Assembly: GCA_032464575.1 (NCBI GenBank)
Contig: JAWDKM010000002.1
Coordinates: forward strand, 496,001 to 560,000
Reading direction: 5' to 3'
Source: Pontivivens sp032464575
Lineage (GTDB): Bacteria > Pseudomonadota > Alphaproteobacteria > Rhodobacterales > Rhodobacteraceae
Length of the DNA stretch: 64,000 nt
How positions within the stretch are numbered: position 1 is the stretch's first letter; each line of letters begins with the position of its first letter. The notes below the pieces were generated by a model, which ran no database searches, was not told the DNA's origin, and was given only the letters and a program-made list of their open reading frames with translations. Below are positions 1 through 8,129 of this stretch, one piece after another. The position numbers were made by a program, and so were the translations under genes.

Positions 1-35
1 GGGCAGGCTTCCTGCGTGATCCTCCAGCGCCTGGC

Positions 36-680
36 TCATCCGACGAGGAAGATGTGAAGTGACACGGGTCCGTGTGCGCCGAGTTGCAGGGTTTGCCCGA
101 TATCGGCGGAGCGGGAGGGGCCGGTGACCATGTTTATTGTGCGGGGGTCGAGGCCCGAGGCGCGGAAGGCGTCCCACATATCCTCAAAGCCCGCCTTCAC
201 GTCGCCTGCGTCGAGCGCCACGAAATGGGTCTCGCCGAGGAAGGTGAGCGTAACCGGATTGTCGGGGCCGGAGGCCAGCACCAGCGTCCCGGTCTCCGCC
301 ATGCCGTAGCGCGCCCTGGAGAGGGTCGCGGGCTCCTCGATCCGGCCTGGGCCCTGGCTCGTATCGACCGTGCCCCAATCGAGCCCATCGAAGGCGGGGT
401 CTGCGCCCATGCGGATGGCCGCGGGCAGGTTGCGGTCGCGCAGCTCGGTGGCAAGAGCCGCGGGCAGATCGGCGATGCTCTCGATGCAGGAGACGGTGGC
501 ATCCGCCGCCTCGGCCTGGGCGATGAAACGGTCGATGCGCTCGGGACCGTCGAGCGAGGCGATGGTGGGGCGCGGCGCGGGAACCGCGCCGGGGCGGATC
601 TCCGCCCCGATGGCCGCCGTGCCGCCATCGCGCCCCTGCGCCCGGCGGATCCGGGTGAGGATGCGGTCGCGGGCATTCAT
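36..680 (-). CDS. lutC: LutC, lactate utilization protein C (LUD domain)
   Basis: A 214-aa LUD-domain protein, the third subunit of the LutABC L-lactate dehydrogenase complex that oxidises lactate to pyruvate in the cytoplasm. The C-terminal half carries the family pattern MAETGTLVLASGPDNP followed by the FLGETHFVAL strand. I chose the ATG at 680 because it overlaps the lutB stop as ATGA. An ATG 15 bases upstream, inside lutB, is the alternative. It is the last gene of lutA-lutB-lutC on this strand. The 35 bases beyond its stop are too few to interpret. Confidence 0.9.
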   Translation of the reverse strand: MNARDRILTRIRRAQGRDGGTAAIGAEIRPGAVPAPRPTIASLDGPERIDRFIAQAEAADATVSCIESIADLPAALATELRDRNLPAAIRMGADPAFDGLDWGTVDTSQGPGRIEEPATLSRARYGMAETGTLVLASGPDNPVTLTFLGETHFVALDAGDVKAGFEDMWDAFRASGLDPRTINMVTGPSRSADIGQTLQLGAHGPVSLHIFLVG

Positions 681-2104
681 CGCTTCGCCTTCCACTGCGC
701 CATGAACGTGTCGCCTGAAGGCACCGGCATATCCCTAGTCGCGGTCCAGCCACTAGCGAACGGCAGGGACGATACCCGGCCCCTCCCGCGCCCGAGCAAC
801 CGCAGCGCCGCCATGCCGAGCCGTGTGCCCGCTCGATAAAGTGTAGGGCGCTTCGCGAAGAACGCCCAGAGGCCGAGGCCGTAGCGCGCCGCGCCCGGCG
901 TCAGCTTCTTCTCGAACTCGCGTTCGCGCCAATGCCGCATCATCTTCGGCAGCGGAATGCGCATCGGGCACACGTCCTCGCACCGCCCGCAGAAGGTGGA
1001 GGCGTTGGGCAGGTGCCCGCCCTCCTCCACCCCGATCAGCGAGGGTGTGAGCACCGCGCCCATCGGGCCGGGATAGACCCAGCCATAGGCGTGGCCGCCG
1101 ACCGTCTGGTAGACCGGGCAGTGGTTCATGCACGCACCGCAGCGGATGCAGCGCAGCATCTCTTCGAACTCGGTGCCGAGCATGTTGGTTCGGCCGTTGT
1201 CGAGCAGGACGACGTGGTATTCCTCGGGTCCGTCCGGATCCTCCGCCCGGCGGGGTCCGCTGGAATAGGTCGTGTAAACGCTCATGTCCTGCCCGGTGGC
1301 GGAACGGGCGAGGACACGCAGGATCGTGGCGCTGTCCTCCAGCGTCGGCACGATCTTCTCGATCGAGGCCATGACGATGTGCACTCGCGGCAGCGACTGG
1401 CTGAGATCGCCGTTGCCCTCATTGGTCACGATGACGCTCTGCCCCGTCTCGGCGATCAGCATGTTGGCGCCGGTGATGCCGACCTCGGCCTGGAAATACT
1501 TCTCCCGCAGCACGCCGCGCGCCTCGCTCAGTAGCGTGTCGAGGCCGGACAGGTCGCGGCTTTCGGGCAGATGGGTATGGGCCTTCTGGAACTCCTCGCG
1601 CACCTGCGGGACGGTGACGTGCACCGCGGGCGCGATGATGTGGGAGGGCGCTTCGCCACGGAGCTGGATGATGTACTCGCCCAGATCCGTCTCCACCGGC
1701 TTGATCCCGTTGGCGGCGAGGTGGTCGTTGATCCCGCACTCCTCCGAGATCATCGTCTTGCCCTTGTTGACCGTCTTGGCCCCCGCCTTGCGGCAGATGT
1801 CGAGGACGATGTTCTGCGCATCCTCCGCCGTCTCGGCCCAGTGGACTTGGCCGCCCGCGGCGGTGACCTTGCCCTCGTAGGCTTCGAGGTAATCGGCGAG
1901 GTTGGCGAGGACGTGGTTCTTCAGGTCGCGGGCCGCGTCGCGCAGGCCGTCGAATTCGTCTTCGCCGAGCTTCGCGCGGGCCGCGGCCCGCTTGCCGACG
2001 AAGCCGTTGCGGGCGCCGCGCAGGGCCGATTGCAGGTTCTCGTCGCGCAGCGCCTCGTGGGCGTTCTGCTTGAACTGGGGCGTGGTGGGCTGGTGGAGGG
2101 TCAT
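677..2104 (-). CDS. lutB: LutB, iron-sulfur subunit of lactate utilization
   Basis: A 475-aa protein with an N-terminal LUD domain (about residues 60-300) and a C-terminal ferredoxin-like part. The first cluster motif is RCIRCGACMNHCP (Cys319, 322, 325, 329). The second is FCGRCEDVCP (Cys372, 375, 379). These fit the two 4Fe-4S sites of LutB, which passes electrons from lactate oxidation to an acceptor. An AGGAGG ribosome site lies about 10 bases before the ATG. It is coupled by ATGA to lutC and, on the other side, to a small doubtful ORF that bridges it to lutA. Confidence 0.93.
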   Translation of the reverse strand: MTLHQPTTPQFKQNAHEALRDENLQSALRGARNGFVGKRAAARAKLGEDEFDGLRDAARDLKNHVLANLADYLEAYEGKVTAAGGQVHWAETAEDAQNIVLDICRKAGAKTVNKGKTMISEECGINDHLAANGIKPVETDLGEYIIQLRGEAPSHIIAPAVHVTVPQVREEFQKAHTHLPESRDLSGLDTLLSEARGVLREKYFQAEVGITGANMLIAETGQSVIVTNEGNGDLSQSLPRVHIVMASIEKIVPTLEDSATILRVLARSATGQDMSVYTTYSSGPRRAEDPDGPEEYHVVLLDNGRTNMLGTEFEEMLRCIRCGACMNHCPVYQTVGGHAYGWVYPGPMGAVLTPSLIGVEEGGHLPNASTFCGRCEDVCPMRIPLPKMMRHWREREFEKKLTPGAARYGLGLWAFFAKRPTLYRAGTRLGMAALRLLGRGRGRVSSLPFASGWTATRDMPVPSGDTFMAQWKAKR

Positions 2105-2340
2105 GGAGCGATGTCCTCCTGATCGACGCGCGCCGATAGGTCAGCGCCCGCGCCGCGGGGTGGGCGTGGAAGCGCCCGCCCCGGGGGGGCGGTGCGGGCG
2201 CTGGCCGGGCTGCTCGCCCGGCAGAGGGTGTTCCGAAGGGTGCTGAAATTCGAGCGGCCCCGGATCAGGTCCGGGGCGGTTTCAAAGAGTTGCAACCGTC
2301 CCGGCCGACGCACCGGGACCTCTCGCCAGGTGTCGGTCAT
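2101..2340 (-). CDS. small ORF bridging lutA and lutB, doubtful
   Basis: A 79-codon frame whose ATG overlaps the lutA stop (ATGA) and whose stop overlaps the lutB start (ATGA). A GGGGAGG sequence sits about 6 bases before its ATG. The predicted product is rich in Arg, Pro and Ala and matches no family I know. Part of it is the in-frame translation of a palindromic repeat (2257-2277). The junctions and ribosome site argue for translation, and the composition argues against a functional protein. It may serve only to carry ribosomes from lutA to lutB. Confidence 0.3.
   Translation of the reverse strand: MTDTWREVPVRRPGRLQLFETAPDLIRGRSNFSTLRNTLCRASSPASARTAPPGRALPRPPRGAGADLSARVDQEDIAP
2172..2201. 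repeat. GC-only hairpin between lutA and lutB
   Basis: A perfect 8-bp inverted repeat, GCGCCCGC at 2172-2179 and GCGGGCGC at 2194-2201, with a 14-base loop that is itself C/G-rich. It lies in the 232-bp spacer between lutA and lutB, beside the palindrome at 2257-2277. It could stabilise or attenuate the transcript between the two genes. Confidence 0.45.
2257..2277. repeat. short palindromic intergenic repeat
   Basis: Perfect 8-bp arms GCCCCGGA and TCCGGGGC around TCAGG. This CCCCGGATC-type palindrome resembles small intergenic repeats that I recall as common in alphaproteobacterial genomes. Other copies cannot be verified here, although a related CCCCGGATC-GGGG hairpin occurs at 35102-35119. 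It lies in the lutA-lutB spacer. Confidence 0.55.
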
Positions 2341-3083
2341 TTCGAACCCTCCCCGATCGCGGGCGTGTCGGTCATGCCGGCAAGCACCTCGACCACGTGG
2401 CGAACCTCCAGCCCGCGGCCGTCGCGTTGCGCCTTGCCCGCCATGTTCATCAGGCAGCCGAGATCTCCGGCCAAGAGCATCTCCGCCCCCGTGTCGGCGG
2501 CGTTGCGGGTCTTGTCGCCGACCATGCTGTCGGAGATCTCGGGATACTTCACGCAGAAGGTGCCGCCGAAGCCGCAGCAGACTTCGGCCTCCTCCATCTC
2601 GCGGACGGTGGTCCCGGCGGAGGCGAGGAGCTTTCTCGGCTGTGCCTTCACGCCCAGCCCGCGCAGGCCGGAGCAGGAGTCGTGATAGGTGGCGAGCCGC
2701 GGTACCTTGGCGCCCACGCCCTCCACGCCCAGCACATCGACCAGGAACGAAGTCACTTCGTGCGTCTTGGCCGCCAGCGCCTCGGCCCGCTTGCGCCAGG
2801 CGCCGTCGAGCATCTGCGGATAGTCCTTCACGATCGTCCCGGCGCAGGAGCCCGAGGGCGCGACCACATAGTCGTAGCCCTCAAACGCCAAGATCACCTG
2901 TTTCGCGATCTCGGCCGCAGTCGCGCGGTCGCCGGAGTTCCAGGCGGGCTGGCCGCAGCAGGTCTGCGCCTCGGGCACCTCGACGGTACAGCCTGCCTCC
3001 TCCAAGAGCTTCACGGTGGCAAAGCCCACGGTTGGGCGGAACATGTCGACGAGGCAGGTGACGAACAGGGCGACACGGGGCAT
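2337..3083 (-). CDS. lutA: LutA, CCG-domain subunit of lactate utilization
   Basis: A 248-aa protein with two cysteine-rich CCG domains. The first carries TCCGQP (Cys42-43). The second carries YHDSCSGLRGLG (Cys137) and EVCCGFGG (Cys169-170, with Cys177 after it). This arrangement is that of LutA/YkgE and the GlpC/HdrB-like subunits that bind an Fe-S cluster. It is the first gene of the lut operon. A GGAG ribosome site lies 6 bases before the ATG. A perfect inverted repeat at 3098-3116 lies 15 bases upstream of the start and is the likely control site. Confidence 0.93.
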   Translation of the reverse strand: MPRVALFVTCLVDMFRPTVGFATVKLLEEAGCTVEVPEAQTCCGQPAWNSGDRATAAEIAKQVILAFEGYDYVVAPSGSCAGTIVKDYPQMLDGAWRKRAEALAAKTHEVTSFLVDVLGVEGVGAKVPRLATYHDSCSGLRGLGVKAQPRKLLASAGTTVREMEEAEVCCGFGGTFCVKYPEISDSMVGDKTRNAADTGAEMLLAGDLGCLMNMAGKAQRDGRGLEVRHVVEVLAGMTDTPAIGEGSK

Positions 3084-3097
3084 CAGACTCTCCGAAT

Positions 3098-3116
3098 TGG
3101 TAAGGTTCTCTTACCA
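3098..3116 (-). promoter_or_regulatory. inverted repeat upstream of lutA, candidate GntR/FCD operator
   Basis: TGGTAAG-N5-CTTACCA is a perfect 7-bp dyad with a 5-base spacer, set 15 bases before the lutA ATG and 16 bases after the extensin-like gene. GntR regulators of the FCD group, such as LldR and PdhR, bind sites built on TGGT...ACCA. A GntR/FCD gene lies two genes upstream. The same bases could fold as a short mRNA hairpin. Confidence 0.6.
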
Positions 3117-3132
3117 CATCCTGCGGTTCGCG

Positions 3133-3741
3133 CTAGCGACAAAACGGCCCGGAGCTGTAGCCGGAGGCGACGTCGAAGTGGAAGTGGTCGCGGTGAGCGG
3201 CGTTGTACTCCGGCCCAAGCACGGTGGAGAACGGCCCGCAGGCGCTCGAATGCGCCTTTCGCAGGAAGCGGCTGGAGGCCCAGTCGTCGAGCACGCTGAT
3301 CCGACCGCCATCGGCGAAGCGGAAGCCGGTGATGTCGATGGCGTTGCCCAGCGCATGTTCGCTGAGCCGCCCGCCCGCGCGGCCATAGCGGTTGCGGCAG
3401 GCATAGGTCACGGCGACCTCGACCTCGGTGACGCGGCGGCCGTCTTCCGCCGCGGCGCGGGCCATGCCGCTGTCCATCCAGTTCGCCATCGCGCGGGCCG
3501 CCTTGCAGTCCACGGTCGCTCCGCCGCCGACGCTGACGCCGCCGATGGACCAGAGCTCAACCGCGTTGCCGATGCCGCACTGGCCCGGCCCTTCAACGAA
3601 GCCGATGGCCTGGCCCTGGAGGCGCGGGTCGCCGCACAGGCCGCCGCCGGTGATGCGGGCGCTCTGCCGCTCGGGCTCGTCCTCGCCGCAGGCCAGCAGA
3701 ACGGTGAACGCGGCGAGCGCCGCGAGGGTTGTCGTCTTCAT
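3133..3741 (-). CDS. extensin-like family lipoprotein
   Basis: A 202-aa protein with a lipoprotein signal (LLAC, Cys18) followed by an extensin-like C-terminal domain. Family landmarks are the GxCG segments near the start, CRNRYGRAGGRLSEHALGNA, and AHRDHFHFD near the end. The paired His-containing motifs resemble those of D-Ala-D-Ala carboxypeptidase-like (VanY/LAS-fold) proteins, so a role in peptidoglycan or the cell envelope is plausible; the exact activity is not known to me. The ATG overlaps the stop of the upstream gntR gene (ATGA). Confidence 0.82.
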   Translation of the reverse strand: MKTTTLAALAAFTVLLACGEDEPERQSARITGGGLCGDPRLQGQAIGFVEGPGQCGIGNAVELWSIGGVSVGGGATVDCKAARAMANWMDSGMARAAAEDGRRVTEVEVAVTYACRNRYGRAGGRLSEHALGNAIDITGFRFADGGRISVLDDWASSRFLRKAHSSACGPFSTVLGPEYNAAHRDHFHFDVASGYSSGPFCR

Positions 3742-4385
3742 CGCGCGAGCATCCTCAGTCCCCCAGTCACATCGGCCCGCACGGCGAGGCGCAGGCCGGG
3801 CTCATCACCGGCCTTCAGCGCGGCGATGATCTTGGAATGTGTATCGACGGCGCGGGTTTGCTGCTGGCGCGCGTACATCGCGCGCAAGGTGGGACCGGAT
3901 TGCAACCATACGGTTTCGGTGAGCGCAAGCATCGCGGGGGCCTGGGCGCGGAGGTAGAGCGTGCGGTGGAACTCCAGATTGGCGCGGACATAGCCGGTGC
4001 GCGCGCCATCGGCGACGAGGCGCGCGATCTCGGCATTCAGGGCCTCCATCCGCTCGATCAGCGCCATGTGGGCGCGCGGCAGGGCGCGGGCGGCAAGCTC
4101 CGGCTCGAGGAGGGCACGGATCGCGGCGAGCTCCTCGATCCGCTCGGGCGTGAGCTCGGGCGTCGCGATACGGCCGGACTTGGAGAGGGAAAGCGCCCCT
4201 TCGGCCACCAGCCGCCGCAGCGCCTCGCGCACCGGGGTCATGGACACGCCGAGGTCGCCGGCGATGCCGCGCAGGGTCAGGCTCTGCCCCGGCTCCATCT
4301 CCCCTTGCAGGATGGCGGTGCGCAGGTGGCGGTAGACCCGTTCATGGGCCGGGCCCTGCCCCTCGATCCTGTCGCGCGCGTTCAT
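3738..4385 (-). CDS. GntR-family regulator, FCD subgroup
   Basis: A 215-aa protein with an N-terminal winged-helix domain (residues ~10-75, including VSMTPVREALRRLVAEGAL) and an all-helical FCD ligand domain (EFHRTLY and DTHSKII carry the usual metal-site histidines). I start at the ATG at 4385; upstream frame extends but shows no gene-like sequence. It is coupled to the extensin-like gene, lies upstream of lutABC and is divergent from the lysE-agmatinase operon. It could therefore control lactate use, polyamine use or both. The dyad before lutA favours lactate. Confidence 0.88.
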   Translation of the reverse strand: MNARDRIEGQGPAHERVYRHLRTAILQGEMEPGQSLTLRGIAGDLGVSMTPVREALRRLVAEGALSLSKSGRIATPELTPERIEELAAIRALLEPELAARALPRAHMALIERMEALNAEIARLVADGARTGYVRANLEFHRTLYLRAQAPAMLALTETVWLQSGPTLRAMYARQQQTRAVDTHSKIIAALKAGDEPGLRLAVRADVTGGLRMLAR

Positions 4386-4487
4386 GGGCGCTACACTCCC
4401 CCTCCGCCCCGGGACGGTCAAGCGCCGCCATCTGGACAGGTCGGGCCGATGGTGGTTTCTGGTGAGGCAGTTACGCGGGAGCGCGCC

Positions 4488-5096
4488 ATGGACGTCCAGA
4501 CCCTCATCCTCTTCGTGCTTGCCGTGGTGCCGCTGATCTGCACGCCGGGGCCGGATATCCTGTTCGCGATCAGCCAGGGGCTCGCTGCCGGGCGGCGCGG
4601 GGCGTTGCGGGCGGTGGCAGGCGTGCTGATCGGCTACTCGGCGCATGCGCTACTGGCCGCCGTCGGGATCGCGGCGCTGGTTGCGGCCTCGCCCATGCTC
4701 TTCACTGTCGTGAAGTGGCTGGGGGTCGCCTATATCTCCTGGCTCGCCTACCGGATGCTGCGCTCGGCGTGGGAGCGACGGCGCGATCTGGAGGTGATGG
4801 CGATGCCGCCGGTGTCGCTGTGGCGCGGGTTCTTCACCAGCTTCCTGAACCCCAAGGGCATCCTGATGTATGTCGCGGTGCTCCCGCAATTCGTGGACCC
4901 GACGCAGGCGGTGGCGCCGCAGACGCTGCTCCTGTCGGCGGTGTTCATCGGGCTTTGCGGGCTGATCTACTGCGTCGTCGGGCTGGCCGCGGCCCGCTCC
5001 GCGGGTAAGGCGCTGCGCGACGCGGTGCGGCGGCGGATCGAGGCGATCGCGGGCGGCCTGCTGGTGGGTGCCGCGGCGAAGATGGCGGGTGCGTGA
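4488..5096 (+). CDS. LysE/RhtB-family amino acid exporter
   Basis: A 202-aa membrane protein with about six hydrophobic segments. It begins with the family pattern TPGPDILFAISQGLAAGRRG and has the internal FLNPKGILMY motif. Such proteins export amino acids or related amines across the inner membrane. The start is an ATG after GGGAG. Its stop overlaps the agmatinase start (TGATG), so it is the first gene of an arginine/polyamine operon. The substrate cannot be read from sequence; lysine, arginine or a polyamine derivative would fit the context. Confidence 0.85.
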   Translation: MDVQTLILFVLAVVPLICTPGPDILFAISQGLAAGRRGALRAVAGVLIGYSAHALLAAVGIAALVAASPMLFTVVKWLGVAYISWLAYRMLRSAWERRRDLEVMAMPPVSLWRGFFTSFLNPKGILMYVAVLPQFVDPTQAVAPQTLLLSAVFIGLCGLIYCVVGLAAARSAGKALRDAVRRRIEAIAGGLLVGAAAKMAGA

Positions 5097-6037
5097 TGGA
5101 CCTCCGCAAGGACTATGCCTTCACCGCTCGGGGGCTGAAGGACAACACCCATGACGAGATGTTCTATTCCGGTGCGCTGAGCTTCTGTCGCCGGAAATAC
5201 GTGTACGATCTCGACGGAGTGGACGTGGCGGTGATGGGCGTGCCCTTCGACACGTCGGTCACCAACCGCCCCGGCAGCCGCTTCGGCCCGCGAGCGGTGC
5301 GGGCGGCCTCCACCAACCTCGCGTGGGCGCGGGCGTGGCCATCGAGCTTCGACCCGTTCGAGCGGCTGGCGGTGGGCGACTGGGGCGACATCCACATCGA
5401 TCCCGGCCATCCGGAGCAGACGCCCGCACATATCGAAGCGGCGGTCGCCCACGTGCTCGGGCAGGTGGACAAGGTGCTGCTGATCGGCGGCGACCACTTC
5501 ACGACCTATCCGTCGCTGAAGGCGCATGTGGAGAAGCACGGGCCCCTCGGCCTGATCCAGTTCGACGCGCATACCGACACGTGGAAGGATGACGGGACGC
5601 GGATCGACCACGGCACCATGTTCTACCACGCGGTCGAGGAGGGGCTGATCGATCCCGCCCGCTCGATCCAGCTGGGCATCCGCACGACCAATGACGACCC
5701 GCTGGGGATCGAGGTGCGCGACGCGATCACCGTGCATGAGACGTCCACCGCCGAAACGGTGGCCGCGATCCGGAAGCGGGTTGGCGACGGACCATGCTAC
5801 CTGACCTTCGACATCGACGCACTCGATCCGTCCTGCGCGCCGGGCACCGGCACGCCCGTGGTGGGCGGACTGACGACACATCAGGCGCTCGCCATCCTGC
5901 GGGGACTGCACGGCCTCGACATCGTGGGCGGCGACGTGGTCGAGGTCTCGCCCGCCTACGACGTGGGCGAGATCACGGCGCTGGCCGGGGCGACCATCGC
6001 GCTGGAGCTTCTCTGCCTCTACGCGAGCACGTCATGA
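5096..6037 (+). CDS. speB: agmatinase (ureohydrolase family)
   Basis: A 313-aa arginase-superfamily enzyme expected to split agmatine into putrescine and urea. The Mn-binding residues are present: GGDHF (His134), FDAHTD (Asp157, His159, Asp161) and FDIDALDP (Asp239, Asp241). The length and the SFCRRKY N-terminus fit bacterial agmatinases. Guanidinobutyrase or another ureohydrolase remains possible. I use the ATG at 5096; a GTG three bases earlier is in frame. It sits between an exporter and a glutamine-synthetase-like ligase, consistent with putrescine going on to gamma-glutamylation. Confidence 0.85.
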   Translation: MDLRKDYAFTARGLKDNTHDEMFYSGALSFCRRKYVYDLDGVDVAVMGVPFDTSVTNRPGSRFGPRAVRAASTNLAWARAWPSSFDPFERLAVGDWGDIHIDPGHPEQTPAHIEAAVAHVLGQVDKVLLIGGDHFTTYPSLKAHVEKHGPLGLIQFDAHTDTWKDDGTRIDHGTMFYHAVEEGLIDPARSIQLGIRTTNDDPLGIEVRDAITVHETSTAETVAAIRKRVGDGPCYLTFDIDALDPSCAPGTGTPVVGGLTTHQALAILRGLHGLDIVGGDVVEVSPAYDVGEITALAGATIALELLCLYASTS

Positions 6038-7380
6038 GCGACATGCGCCCCGCGATCCGGCAGGCGGTCGAGACCGGCGACTTGCGCTCCATCGAGCTGG
6101 TCTTTCCCGACATGAACGGCGTGTTCCGCGGCAAGCACCTGCCGCCCGATCAGGTCGACAAGCTCTTCGGCGCGGTGAAGCTGCCGCTGTCGACCTACAA
6201 CCTCGACATCCTGTCGGCGGACGTGGAGGCGGCGGGGATCGCCATCGACCGGGGCGACCCGGACGGGTGTGGCCACTGCGTCGCCTTCGGCCCGGCGCTG
6301 TGGTCCGACCATGGCGTGGCGCTGATGACGATGACGCACGCGGACGGGCGGCCGAACCCCTACGACCCGCGGCAGGCGCTGGCCGCCGTGGTTCGCCACT
6401 TCACCGAGAAGGGGCTGACGCCCGTCGTCGCGCCGGAGCTGGAGTTCTACCTGATGGACGCCGCGCGCGATCCCGGCGGGCGCGGCCAGCCACCCGTCAG
6501 CCCGCTCACCGGTGACCGCCTGGAGGATCCGCAGATCTACCGGCTGAGCGTGCAGGAGCCGTTCCTGCCGATCCTCAACGAGATCCGGGAGGCGGCGCTG
6601 GCGCTCGGCGCGCAGGCCGACGTGGCGCTGGCGGAGTTCGGGCCGGGGCAGTTCGAGATCAACCTTGCGCATACGGCCGACGCGCTCTCCGCCGCCGATC
6701 AGGCCATGATGCTCAAGCTCGCGATCCGCGGCGTGGCGCGAAAGCATGGGCTGGAGGCGTGCTTCATGGCCAAGCCCTATGGCGAGCATTCCGGCTCCGG
6801 CCTCCATTTCCACATCTCGATGCTGGACGAGGCGGGGCGAAACATCTTCGCGGGCGATGGCGAGATGCCGAACGCGGCGCTGGGCGGCGCGGTGGCGAAG
6901 CTGGTGGAGGAGATGTCGGCCTCCACGCTCGTTTTCGCGCCGCATTTGAACTCCTACCGGCGGCTGGCGCCCGGCAGCTATGCGCCGATCATCGCCGCCT
7001 GGGGCCTCGACAACCGGGGCGTCGCGGTGCGTGTGCCCGCGACCACCGGCAAGGCGGCACGGCTGGAGCATCGCGTCGCAGGCGCCGACGCCAACCCCTA
7101 TATCGCGCTGGCCATCGTGCTGCAGGCGGTGCTGGAAGGGATGGAGCATCCGCGCGATCCGGGTACCCCGGTGGTGGGCGAGGCGACGGCGGAGCACGGG
7201 CCGGAGTTGCCGCTCGGCTGGGGCCGTGCGCTCGCCGCATTCCAGGAGTCCGACTTTGTCGCCCGCGCCGTCGGCCCGGAATTCGCGCGCGTCTACGGTC
7301 TGATGAAGGCGCAAGAAATGGACAGTCTGCGCACCCGCGTGACCGATGTGGAGTTCGATATCTACATGCGATCATTGTGA
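6034..7380 (+). CDS. glutamine synthetase-like, probable gamma-glutamylpolyamine synthetase
   Basis: A 448-aa member of the glutamine-synthetase fold, of the PuuA-like branch rather than GlnA. Visible GS motifs are the Glu-rich metal site PELEFYL, the GPGQFEINL strand, the HSGSGLHFHIS nucleotide/metal segment and RVPATTGKAARLEHRVAGAD. The product probably joins glutamate to putrescine or another amine with ATP. It follows the agmatinase with ATGA overlap, which supports a polyamine role. The real amine substrate is uncertain, because this family also acts on ethanolamine, isopropylamine and others. Confidence 0.82.
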   Translation: MSDMRPAIRQAVETGDLRSIELVFPDMNGVFRGKHLPPDQVDKLFGAVKLPLSTYNLDILSADVEAAGIAIDRGDPDGCGHCVAFGPALWSDHGVALMTMTHADGRPNPYDPRQALAAVVRHFTEKGLTPVVAPELEFYLMDAARDPGGRGQPPVSPLTGDRLEDPQIYRLSVQEPFLPILNEIREAALALGAQADVALAEFGPGQFEINLAHTADALSAADQAMMLKLAIRGVARKHGLEACFMAKPYGEHSGSGLHFHISMLDEAGRNIFAGDGEMPNAALGGAVAKLVEEMSASTLVFAPHLNSYRRLAPGSYAPIIAAWGLDNRGVAVRVPATTGKAARLEHRVAGADANPYIALAIVLQAVLEGMEHPRDPGTPVVGEATAEHGPELPLGWGRALAAFQESDFVARAVGPEFARVYGLMKAQEMDSLRTRVTDVEFDIYMRSL

Positions 7381-7517
7381 ACAGACTGTCGCCTATGGCG
7401 CTTCAATCACCGATTTTCAGCTGGCCTGAGCGCATTTTCGTGAAATGGCGTTCCATCGACGTCGCGGCCCGCCATGTGTGATCGGTCGCGCAGATCCGCG
7501 CGTCATCACAGCAAAGG

Positions 7518-8093
7518 ATGAAGCCCGTGAAAACGACCGTGCATACGCTCGACAGCGCGCCCGAAGCGTCGAAACCGCTTCTGGAGAACTCCATCAAAAC
7601 CTTTGGACGGCTGCCCAGCCTGCACGGCGTGATGGCAGAAAGCCCGGGCCTTCTGGAGGGCTATCAGCGGCTGCACGCGCTCGCGATCGAGGGGACCGCC
7701 TTCGACAAGGAGGAACGCACGGTGGTGTGGATGGCCGTAAACGTCCGGCACGAGTGCCACTACTGCGTGCCCGCGCACAGTGCCATCGCCCACCGCGAGA
7801 AGGTCGATCCGGCCATCATCGACGCCCTGCGCGACGAAACCCCGCTGCCGGAGCCGCGGCTGGAGGCTCTGCGCGACTTCACCCTTGCTGTCGTCGAGAC
7901 GCGCGGTCGCCCATCGGCCGACGAGCTCGCGGCGTTCGAAGCGGCGGGATACGGCGAGCGCGCGGTGCTCGACGTCATTCTCATCGTGTCGCAGAAGGTG
8001 ATGTCGAACTACGTGAACGCCATCTTCGACACGCCGACGGATGCGGCGTTCGAGAAGTTTGCGTGGCAGCCCAAGGGCGAGCGCGCCGCGTGA
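7518..8093 (+). CDS. carboxymuconolactone decarboxylase/AhpD-family protein
   Basis: A 191-aa all-helical protein of the CMD/AhpD superfamily. It has the redox motif ECHYCVPAH (Cys80, Cys83, His87), as in AhpD-like alkylhydroperoxidases. The N-terminal segment KTFGRLPSLHGVMAESPGLLEGY is typical of the group. A thiol-based peroxidase or redox role is likely and the partner is unknown. It has its own 137-bp upstream region and is not obviously part of the polyamine operon. It converges on the BY-kinase gene. Confidence 0.82.
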   Translation: MKPVKTTVHTLDSAPEASKPLLENSIKTFGRLPSLHGVMAESPGLLEGYQRLHALAIEGTAFDKEERTVVWMAVNVRHECHYCVPAHSAIAHREKVDPAIIDALRDETPLPEPRLEALRDFTLAVVETRGRPSADELAAFEAAGYGERAVLDVILIVSQKVMSNYVNAIFDTPTDAAFEKFAWQPKGERAA

Positions 8094-8102
8094 CGACACC
8101 GC

Positions 8103-8129
8103 GGGGTGCGGCCCGACCGGGCCGGCCCC
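8103..8129. terminator. hairpin between convergent genes
   Basis: GGCCC-GACC-GGGCC (8110-8123) flanked by GGGG (8103-8106) and CCCC (8126-8129) forms a nested GC-rich hairpin in the 36-bp gap between two converging genes. It can end transcription from either side. There is no clear U-run. Confidence 0.5.

Noticed and set aside
2192..3061. 289-codon Arg/Ser/Pro-rich plus-strand frame over lutA
   Set aside because: Composition is that of an out-of-frame GC-rich shadow; lutA on the minus strand has all CCG motifs.
6019..7314. 431-codon open frame antisense to the glutamine-synthetase-like gene
   Set aside because: His/Arg-rich shadow frame without family motifs; the sense strand has clear GS motifs.
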